A stretch of 64,000 nucleotides of DNA, from contig JAZKJV010011604.1 in the NCBI GenBank assembly GCA_037367405.1, positions 186,001 through 250,000 of the forward strand, read 5' to 3'. Shown here piece by piece: positions 55,833 to 64,000 of the stretch (position 1 is its first letter; the number at the start of each line of letters is the position of its first letter). The stretch is from Ottelia alismoides (Eukaryota > Streptophyta > Magnoliopsida > Alismatales > Hydrocharitaceae). The notes beneath the pieces are model-generated. The model was not told the origin of the DNA and did no database searches. It was given only the letters and a program-made list of their open reading frames with translations. The position numbers and the translations under genes are program-made.

Positions 55833-56748
55833 GTTGCATGTGAATCCCTCTATCTCCAACCATTCAACAAGACGAGTATTTACAAGACTACTCCAACCTT
55901 ACCAAACCTCTTGTACTCTACAACCGTCTAGCTCACATCAATGATCGTATCGTCCTCGTCTATCACTTCCACCACCAAGTAGTCTATAGTAGTCCAAAGT
56001 TTTGTCAGCAAAACCCTCTTCCCATGACCGCCAACCATTTTTACACAACCCCCTCAATAAATGAACTATATTTGACCCCCTCAATAAATGATATGTGATT
56101 GACCACCTCCAAAGCTACCACACCGCACTGTTTAATATACCCCCAAAATAGCCATGTCAATGTTGCTTGAGCCCCACATCTATAGCTCCACCCAAGTAAT
56201 ACCCGCTACATTCTGCTCCCCTCCACTGAAACCAATACAAATGCCTCTGCTTCGCACCTTTGTCCATTCGTCCATGATCGAAAATAAAATTTGTTGAGAG
56301 AAAGAAACTAGGGGATGAGACAAAGAAGGGAGAAAGTGCACTGGTATTACAAGATTTTTAATAGAGAAGCATGAAGATGCACATGGAAAGAGGAGGGAGA
56401 GAGGAAGATGAAGAAAAATTCCAATTTTAAAATTACTCAGATTTATACTTTCAAGATTCCCATAGCCTCTTTATATAGAGAGGCTATGATTACAAAATAT
56501 AATCAATTAATTAAAATCCTAATAATAACTTGACTCCTAATAACTCAACTTAAATAATTGATCCTATTTTTGAAAATCTCAACTGAACTCAATTTATTTA
56601 ACAAAAAAATAATTTCAAAAAACTCAGATTTAATGGAAACAACAAAGCCTAATTTAAGCATAACTCACAACTTACGTTGCATTACTCCAGTAGCCATTAT
56701 GTTGAGCATTGTTGTCTCTTGTTATCAATCCCACTACAGTGCATATTC
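55833..56748. other. Spacer with a possible copia-type LTR remnant
   Basis: A hairpin with perfect 10-base arms (CATAGCCTCT / AGAGGCTATG) encloses a TATA box at 56461-56488, a layout common in copia-type LTR promoters. TGTTGAGAG near 56293 could be an LTR edge on the minus strand. No partner LTR or target duplication was found. The rest is unassigned. Confidence 0.4.
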
Positions 56749-56922
56749 ACCAAACACCCAATTGTTAAAGGCGTTAGGCACTCTAAGGCTCTGAGGGGGT
56801 TCAAAACACTTGAGGCATTAGGCACTTACCAATACACCAAACACCCAATTGTTAAAGGCGTTAGGCACTCTAAGGCTCTGAGGGGGTTCAAAACACTTGA
56901 GGCATTAGGCACTTACCAATAC
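56749..56922. repeat. Perfect tandem duplication, 2 x 87 bp
   Basis: Copies at 56749-56835 and 56836-56922 appear identical. Because 87 is a multiple of three, the reading frame repeats 29 residues, but there is no sign of a gene. Words such as GCGTTAGGCACTCTAAGGC resemble the GGCG-rich ends of the hAT-type element nearby. Confidence 0.92.
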
Positions 56923-56929
56923 AATATAT

Positions 56930-57150
56930 AAGTTAATGTGTGTGTGGGTGTGGGTGTGTATGTGTGGGTTTGTGTGTGCGTGTGTGCGTGAGTGCATGCA
57001 TGTGTGGGTGTGTGGTTGTGCATGGGTGGGTGTGCGCGTGTGGGTGCGCATGTGCGCGCACGTGTGCGTGTGCGTGAGTGTGTGTATGTATGTGTGTTCA
57101 AGTGTGTAAATAAGTACATGAATATATGTGCACACACATACACACACATA
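56930..57150 (+). repeat. TG/CG-rich microsatellite
   Basis: TGTGTG and GTGCGC words dominate for over 200 bases, followed by a short CACACA run at 57130. The short ORFs here are repeat artefacts. It directly follows the 87-bp duplication. Confidence 0.85.
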
Positions 57151-57299
57151 TCAACATGCATGGATGTGTACATATACATACATTTACCTGCGTATGACTA
57201 TTTCTATATGTATGTACCTAAATATAATGACTATAATTATCGTACTTAAAAAGAATACATACATGTAAATAGTATAGAAACTAATATCTATGTGTAAAA

Positions 57300-57620
57300 C
57301 TTAGAATGTACGTGTAAATGTATGTATGTAAGTAGAATATAGGACTGAAATGTGTATGTGCATGTATATGCATATGGATATGTATATGCTTATGTAATGT
57401 ACATATTGAGTAACGATCCTATGAGTAGGATCACTACTATGTATATGTATGTATACGTGTACATGCACTATGTATATATGTGTATATGTGCCCATGTACA
57501 TGTGTGTGTATGCATGTGTATGGATATATAATACTAATGTACATATAATTTTGTGTGTGCATAAATGTCTATGAATACGTTTGTGTGAGTATGTCTGTAT
57601 TTATAGTAGGACTAATATCC
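57300..57620 (+). repeat. ATGTATGTGTA-type cryptic microsatellite
   Basis: Words of TATG, TGTA and GTGT recur for about 300 bases without a fixed unit. It belongs to the same low-complexity tract as 56930-57150. Confidence 0.6.
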
Positions 57621-57674
57621 ATACGTCAACGTATATGTGTGCGGACTTTAGAAGTAATATGTGTGTATTACAAG

Positions 57675-58701
57675 CAAGGTTTGAAAAAACTAAAGGTGGA
57701 ACGAGGTGTTTTCCTCGGAATCGAGGCGAGGCGTAGCCTCGAGGCGGTCAAATCATAAGCATCAGTTATAGAGAAAACTATGCATAAAGTATAAATATAT
57801 ATGTATATGTCAATGTAATTATATGTTATCCGCCCAACATATAATGCTTAAATCTATAAGATATGATGAAATAATAGAGATAAGAACCCCAAATTTAAGA
57901 TACAACAACATATCCCTTTCTACACATTTTCATCCAATCAAAAAAGGAATTCATCGTCATTGTGAAGAATTAAACAATACATATCTATTTGAAATATTGT
58001 TGTAATTAAAAGTACGATTAAACATACGTCGAAGAAATTTATATTTTGCGTCTAACATATAATATATGACAACGAGAGAAACCGTGGATCCTATCTATTT
58101 CGAACAAATCTTTGAAATAGTATTGTAATAAAAAGTACGATTAAATATGTGTCAAATTGTTGATATGCCTTGAATCCTAACCCTCTAACCATTATTATTG
58201 AAGAATTATGTATGCACCCCTTCTATCATACCATACCCCAACAAGACGGGGGTCTCGCTGCCAGGTCAGCGAGCCTGGGGGGTCTAGGGGGGAGCAGGTG
58301 CGCCCCCCTGCAGGGGTGTGGGTGCAACGCCTCCGGTGAAAAATTTCAAGAGCGATTCTATTTGTATTTGGGAGCATGGATCCTTCTATTTTGAATTTTG
58401 CTGAAATAGTTAGACATAATTAATATTAAATATGAAGCAATGAGCACGAAAGAAATATTAGATTTAGGCATTTAACTTGTATAATCATTATCGTAAACAA
58501 ATATATATTTATAAGCTTCTCAAACCACCATGTAAACCATTAAAATCATAAAAAAATACTTCAAAAAAGCAAAAACACATCGATCGCCTCGAGGCCACGT
58601 CTCAGCCACCTGAGGCGCACGCCTCACTGGACAGGGACGAGGCGCACATCTCGAGGCTAAAAAGAGCCTCTTCGCCTCGAGGCGCATTTTTTAATACTAT
58701 G
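57675..58701. mobile_element. hAT-type non-autonomous transposon
   Basis: A perfect 8-bp duplication, ATTACAAG, lies at 57667-57674 and 58702-58709. The ends are imperfect inverted repeats: CAAGGTTTGAAAAAA and, on the other strand, CATAGTATTAAAAAA. Both ends carry many GAGGCG/CGCCTC words, the subterminal pattern of hAT elements. No transposase is present. A GC-rich patch at 58240-58335, with runs of G and C, is unlike the rest and may be captured sequence. Confidence 0.85.
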
Positions 58702-58709
58702 ATTACAAG

Positions 58710-59400
58710 GGTATAATTTGTCTACGTATTTGTGTGCATAGGTATATATATTTATGTTAATATTACTTAGGAATAATATATGTCTATCTCAAAATTTTAA
58801 AATGAACAAAAAAATCACAACTAGGCAAAGAGCTCCATTTATGCTTGAGGTTCTCGCCTTGAGCGTCTGGCACCTTAGGCCATACACTCGTTTTGAGAAA
58901 TCCATGCAAGAAAGCCATGCCTCACCTTGCTGCCTAAGCGAGCACCCAGGATGCCTTTAACACTGCAAGCACCTAGGACCCATGCACAGTAAAAGTGTTA
59001 GCATTAAGGGACCCAAGGAGCTCTCAAACAATACATACCACAACATCCCCTGATATCGTAGTTTCCTTGTGCATGTCATATCTGAACTCCTCTAAAACCC
59101 AACAATAGTTCTAGATCACCAACTTAGACTTTGGATAAGATCAACCTTATAATGCTAGTGAAGCCCCATATTCCGACAATGATGGTGGTGGTTAAGTTTG
59201 AAGATGGCATCTTCGGATGGATGTGGACCATGCGGATCATGGCCATAATCGTATCCCCTTATTCCAATCACATGTCTTCATCTAACTTAGACAGCTAGCC
59301 ATATTCCTCCTCTCATAATCACTAGTTCTTCAAACCAACCCGCCCACATCCAAAAGAAAGCTCTCCCTAATTTTATGTCTATTCATTCAGGATAGCATCA
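58710..59400. other. Spacer with a second GGCG/CCTAAG-rich patch
   Basis: At 58850-58985 words such as CGCCTTGAGCG and GCCTAAGCGAGC recall hAT subterminal repeats, but no ends or duplication were found. Nothing is recognised in 59000-59400; part of the next element's LTR could reach into it. Confidence 0.4.
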
Positions 59401-59657
59401 CAATAGAATATAGACGCATCTACTTCGTACAGAGAAACTACTATAGCTATAGGCAAATTACCTAATCCAATAGTTGACATAAGACAGAACTAACAAGTCC
59501 ACCTAGTTAGCGGTGTGGAAAAAGAATTATGAATTGAAAGTTGATAACGAGGCCCTGGGGTTCTCTTGTATGAGAGGAGAAACATGTTGGGCAAATTACA
59601 TACTAGAGGGAAAAAAAGAACATGTAAAAATAAGAAAAGATAAGATAGTTCTGAACA
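59400..59657 (-). repeat. 3' LTR of the right-hand copia element (partial, outer edge unclear)
   Basis: On the minus strand TGTTCAGAAC starts at 59657 right after the polypurine tract CTTGAGGGAGAG (59658-59669). The outer end could not be placed. The sequence before the tract (GCTGAACATTATTGTGTATG, then CTCCA) matches the block in the two short copia-type elements. Confidence 0.55.
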
Positions 59658-62600
59658 CTCTCCCTCAAGATGGAGCATACACAATAATGTTCAGCTTGGA
59701 ACAACACCTCTTGAATGGCCCGTCGGATAGAGCCTTGGTGAAAACATATGTTATCTATTCCCATGAGATGACGTGGGAAGTAGAAATAAAACCATTCTGA
59801 ATCATGTCTTTTGTGTAGTGACAATCTATCTCAATATGCTTGGTCCTCTCATGAAAGGCAGGACTGTTTGCAATAAATAGGGCAGCATGGTTTTCACATT
59901 GTACAAGCATGGGAAGAGGTTTGTCAATAGCAAGGTAAGTCAAAACAAATCTAACACGCATCCTCTCAGTGCTTCCATATGTTATGGCTCTGTACTCTGA
60001 CTCTGCACTGGGTTTGCTCTTTCATGGCACCAGAGAACTCCTGATGAACACAACCAGAGGTGGGTTTCTTATCCTTGGGATATTCTGCATAATCCACATC
60101 TGCACATGTTGTAATATCGAGGGATGTCCCTCTGCTAAAGAGTAATCCTATACATGGAGACGTCTTCAGATATCTCACAATCATGTGAACCGCATCCATA
60201 TGTGCCTAGCTAGACTGGTCAAAGAACTAGCTAACTTTGCTAACAAAAAAGGAAATGCTAGGGTCCTGAAATGGTCGCCTATAGGAGCTTCCCAATGAGC
60301 TCCATGTATCTCCTCTTATCCACTTCCTATGTATCTAGGATCCATAAGAGTAGTAGCGGGTATGCAATCTGCCATGTTTGTCTTAGATAGAAGATCATTA
60401 AAGTACTTTGTCTGGGTTATCACAAGACACTATCGGTTCCTGGCAAACTCAAGCCCAAGGAAGTATCATAAATCGCCAAGGTCCATGGTTACAAGCTGTT
60501 GTCCAAGGAACTCATTAGCCATGCTAATGCCATGCATATAATCTAATGTAACAATGATATCATCAACATACACTAGTATAACAACTATACCTCATTGAGT
60601 TCTCTGAACAAACAGTGAATGATCTGCAGTGGATCTTGTGAAACCTTCTATTCTATCAAGTCCGAGAGCTTCTGGAACCATGCTCTTGGACTCTGCTTAA
60701 GGTCATAGATAGCCAGCCTTATGAAGTCTGCTGACCTTATAAGACTCTCCCATAGCAGCGAACCCAGACAGTTGTTGCAACTAGACCTCCTCATGTAAGT
60801 CTCAATAAAGAAGTGCATTCTTCACATCAAGGTTAGACAAAGACAAGTCATGTGTCACTACAACTAAGAGAAGGATCCGCAGTATGGAATGACGAGCTAT
60901 GGGAGAGAAGGTATCCTAATAGTCTGCCCTATAAATCTGGGTGAACACACGAGCCACAAGCCTCACCATGTAGTGATCAACACTATCGTTTGAATCCAAC
61001 AACAAATGCCCTTGTAGGGGTAGTAATAAAGCTCCACGGGCCACACGACTGTAACGTTTCCATCTCTTTCTCCATGAAAAGATGCCTCTGATTGCCTCGT
61101 ATAGCCTCCCGATATGTCCATGGAATCTCTAGAGCTAACAAACCCACGACAAACCTCCACAAATCCTCTAAAAGACGTCTCAAAAAGACATGAGCAGCAA
61201 GAGGATACATGACACACATACGCCTCCGCTTCCGCAGCGCAATGACTACATCAAGGCATATGAACAAACAATGCCAGGAACCTCATGTGAAGGCAATTGC
61301 TCGTCCTGTAAAATTGTTTGTTGCATAGACAAAGCACCAATGCCATCAGATGAAACAATGTGCTCAAAACATACACGAGGTGTATTGCATGATGGGGAAG
61401 GTTATGAGTAGGGTGAACAGAGGGAGGCCTGTGAACATAAAAATGTGATAAAAATTGATCCAACGTATTGGATGGCGAGATGGAGCAGCTATAGTGGGGG
61501 GGGGGGGGGGGGGTGGAGCCGGTGAAGGCAGTGAAGGTGGTTGTGGTGGAGGAGCTGGGGCTGAAGGCGATGGCGGCATAGGAGAAGGCACGTTTGCCTC
61601 CTCTCCAAGGTTGGACAGATCTAACCGGTCACATGTAGGAGGAAAATCATGGACTCAAAAAACGTGACATTAGCACTAAATTAATACTTTTGTCTAATCG
61701 GATCAAAACAACAGTACCCCTTCTGGATCCGAGAGTAGCCTACAAAGATACATTTGACGTCTTTGGGAGAGAGTGTATCACGACCAGGAGTCAGGTTGTG
61801 CATGAATACCACAAAGACAAAGACACATGTCGTAAAGGAGAACATGTCCTTCTCGGGAAATACAATCGAGAAAAGAACCTTCTTTCTTAAAACTGAGGAT
61901 GACATACAATCCACCAAGTAATAGGAGCAGTGAGAACCACATCACCCTGAAAATAATGGGGAGCACAGCTCTGAATTAGGAGGATCCTGGCCACATCAAA
62001 TAACTGAAGGCATTTACATTCAGCAACAACATACTGCTTGGGAAGTGTACGGACACAAAGTCTGGTAAATATGATGCCAAGAGACCTGACTAACTCAAAA
62101 AGTTGTAAGGTGCAGAACTCCAAGACATTGTTAGAGCGAATATATTTAACAGTGGTAGAAAAAATATTCTTTATTTTAATAATGAATGATTTGATGACAG
62201 ACTTGTTTTTCAAAAGAAAAATCCTTGATATGCTAGAAAAATCATCCACATCTACAAGATAAAATATGTGTCCCTAATGATCAAGAACACAACTAGGATT
62301 ACAAATGTCAAAATGAACTAACTCAAATAAACTATTGTTACTATGACTCTGGCGATAAAGGAAAGAAGATCGGCGATGCTTCTCAAGTTGGTAAGCATCG
62401 TACTGGAAGGTGGACTGAGAGGATATCAGTGAGAGGACATGACACAGCTTCTATAGAGGAAGGTGACCAAAATGTAGATGTCACATGTACGAAGAGACTA
62501 ACGTAATAGGAATGAAAGAGACACCAACATATGGAGTTTGGACCAGTCTGTAATGGCTCTCTTACAACATCTAATAATCACGCTTGTGAGTATGTCCTGA

Positions 62601-63835
62601 AACACAAGAGAAGAGGGGTCAAAATGGCACGAGAACGCAAGTTCTTGGCGATTTGACTAATAGATAATAATTCAATGAAAAATCAAGTGCATGTAGCACA
62701 ATCTGTGTATGCAAACATGGTGTCAATCAGACCTCCCCCTAGTCTGTAACAGGGAAATGAGTCTCATCTATGATGACAACTGACCTTCTCGGTGGAGCAT
62801 ATTTGTAAGAAGTAATATGTGCCCTCTCTGCGCACAAATGATATGATGCACCATAATCCATGATCCACTCTATCATATCTGCCTTGCGATAATTGGTAAG
62901 AGCATAGACTATATCTGAAGAGCTAGAAGAGGCTCTGCCAGCAGTTGTAATGCAAAATGGACTTGTAGGGGCACTAGTTGTGCCGGGAGCAGAAATCATT
63001 ATCCCCTTTAGATGGGAGACAATATCCTCTAGTCTCTGATCTGTAGTAGGAGCAGAAGTTGCAACGGGTTCAGCCTGCTTGGTCGCACAAATAGATGTAG
63101 GATATCAGTGCTTCTGATAACATGTCTCATCAAAATGTACAGGCTGATGATAGTAAGTGCAAGGACCACGCTAGTGAGTCCGCCTCCTCTCTTACGGGGT
63201 TCCACACCCTCGGAATTAAGAAGCACCTCCCTTGCTACAAGATGAAGCCATCGTAGAGAAGGTTTATGTAGTGGCAGTGGATGGGACTATGATCTTGTTA
63301 AGACGGTTGTAAGCCTCTTCATAGGAAGGATAGCCACACCTGTGAGAAGCGGGTTACATGCTGCCTTGTACGCATGGTCTAGGGCTGTCAGGAAAATACC
63401 AACCATCATAGCGTTCGTGTACGTCGTTCGTTGCTCGATAGATGTAACCATTGGCACAAAAACTATGGAGCTTCTCGAACAAGCCACGAAGGAAAGAGTA
63501 GAACCTGTGTAGAGGACGGTCGTCCTGTTTGGTCGTGAAAACATCAAACTGCAACTAATGAAACTTGGCCTCATTCTTCGCCTGACCATATGTGGCTGCC
63601 AAGATATCCCACATTGCCTTGGCAATGCGATGATTCATATCTTTCTTGCATGAAGCGTTCTCCTTAGTCTTATCTGTCGGCTCTTGTTGTGCAGAATGTG
63701 CTTATTATTATTGTATCCAGGGTCAAAAACTGCATGGACCATAACTCATAGTCGGTCCCAACCATCTTCACGACGAGAGTCATGCTCTTGAAGCCATTGG
63801 ACGAAGAGAAGATACCACCCTTGCTCTTTGACATG
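59658..63835 (-). pseudogene. Copia-type gag-pol, full length but broken
   Basis: Minus-strand order is copia-like. Gag starts near 63835 (MSKSKGGIFSSSNGFKSM) with LQFDVFTTKQDDRPLHRFYS-like UBN2 sequence at about 63350-63560. A zinc knuckle lies near 63120-63170 (CTYYHQPVHFDETC, second Cys lost to Tyr). The protease site is near 62900 (WIMDYGAS, where DSG is expected). Integrase is at 62400-61680 (VHFDICNPS; RSNNVLEF, where Asp is expected; VAECK). RT is at about 61250-60300 with YVDD at 60559-60570. RNase H is at 60200-59760 (CENHAALFIANSPAFHERTKH). Many frame changes and stops make it inactive. A Pro-rich linker with an 18-base homopolymer lies at about 61400-61590. Confidence 0.88.
61496..61513 (+). 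repeat. Homopolymer run of 18 G
   Basis: On the coding (minus) strand this is a run of C in the proline-rich linker between integrase and RT. Such runs are prone to slippage and to assembly error. Confidence 0.9.
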
Positions 63836-64000
63836 ATGATAAGATGGATGAAACGGAATTCAATTGGGGTTGTAAACTGATGCAATCAAATTGAGGTTGT
63901 GAACTAAATGGCAATTCTAAAACTTGGAACTACTGGACTAAATAACGGGAAACAAATGAAATGACGTGCAACGTAAGATTACGGCTGAAAATACGATGAA
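63836..64000 (-). other. Leader of the right-hand copia element
   Basis: It lies upstream of gag on the minus strand and holds no primer site that could be recognised. The 5' LTR should lie beyond the right edge of the window. Confidence 0.4.

Noticed and set aside
56905..57249. Cys/Val- and His/Thr-rich ORFs in TG tracts
   Set aside because: They are simple translations of TG/CA microsatellites on both strands.
61455..61667. Plus-strand Gly-rich ORF
   Set aside because: It is the reverse of the Pro-rich linker of the minus-strand copia pol and the 18-G run.
1..64000. tRNA or rRNA genes
   Set aside because: None was recognised by eye. The tRNA-like signals present are only retroelement primer sites and a short SINE-like tail.

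Overview
The window looks like repeat-rich nuclear DNA of a flowering plant. Nearly everything that can be read is transposable-element sequence in AT-rich spacer: Athila-type Ty3/gypsy elements, copia-type elements, an RTE-like LINE, MULE- and hAT-type DNA transposons, and TG-rich microsatellites. The plant assignment rests on the Athila gag-pol, a tRNA-Asp-type primer site, RPS2-like NLR fragments, and one plausible plant terminal exon. No complete host gene was found. The species cannot be told from the sequence.

Layout. (1) 1-17310: a young Athila-type element with very long LTRs (3' LTR 3.84 kb; the 5' LTR is cut by the window start). It has primer site, leader, gag, pol, a long 3' untranslated region with stacked hairpins, and a polypurine tract, but no env-like ORF. 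(2) 17311-21697: the 3' end and LTR of an older relative into which element 1 inserted. (3) 21698-25340: unassigned AT-rich DNA with TG microsatellites. (4) 25341-29100: a solo LTR of the same superfamily with a near-perfect target duplication. (5) 30520-45562: a decayed second Athila element. Its 5' LTR is swollen by a MULE-type insertion (31297-32661) and an internal duplication, and its 3' end is lost. (6) 45563-50330: a LINE scrap, a 43-codon terminal exon of a host gene (possibly LTV1) on the minus strand, a Pack-MULE carrying shuffled NLR fragments (46446-48254), and an RTE-like LINE on the minus strand. (7) 50646-55832: two short non-autonomous copia-type elements in opposite orientation. 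(8) 56-59.6 kb: a copia LTR-like remnant, an 87-bp tandem duplication, TG microsatellites and a hAT-type element (57675-58701). (9) 59.4-64.0 kb: a decayed copia gag-pol on the minus strand.

How the parts relate. The Athila copies share U3 and leader blocks, TATA position, primer site and polypurine tract, so they can be compared directly. Two comparisons stand out. In both elements pol is read in the +1 frame relative to the end of gag, which argues for a real gag/pol frame change rather than decay. Element 1 also repeats its polypurine-tract motif in a series of hairpins after pol, with base-pair covariation between copies. Target-site duplications found by eye date and delimit the DNA transposons and most LTR units. 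All identities and counts are by-eye estimates.
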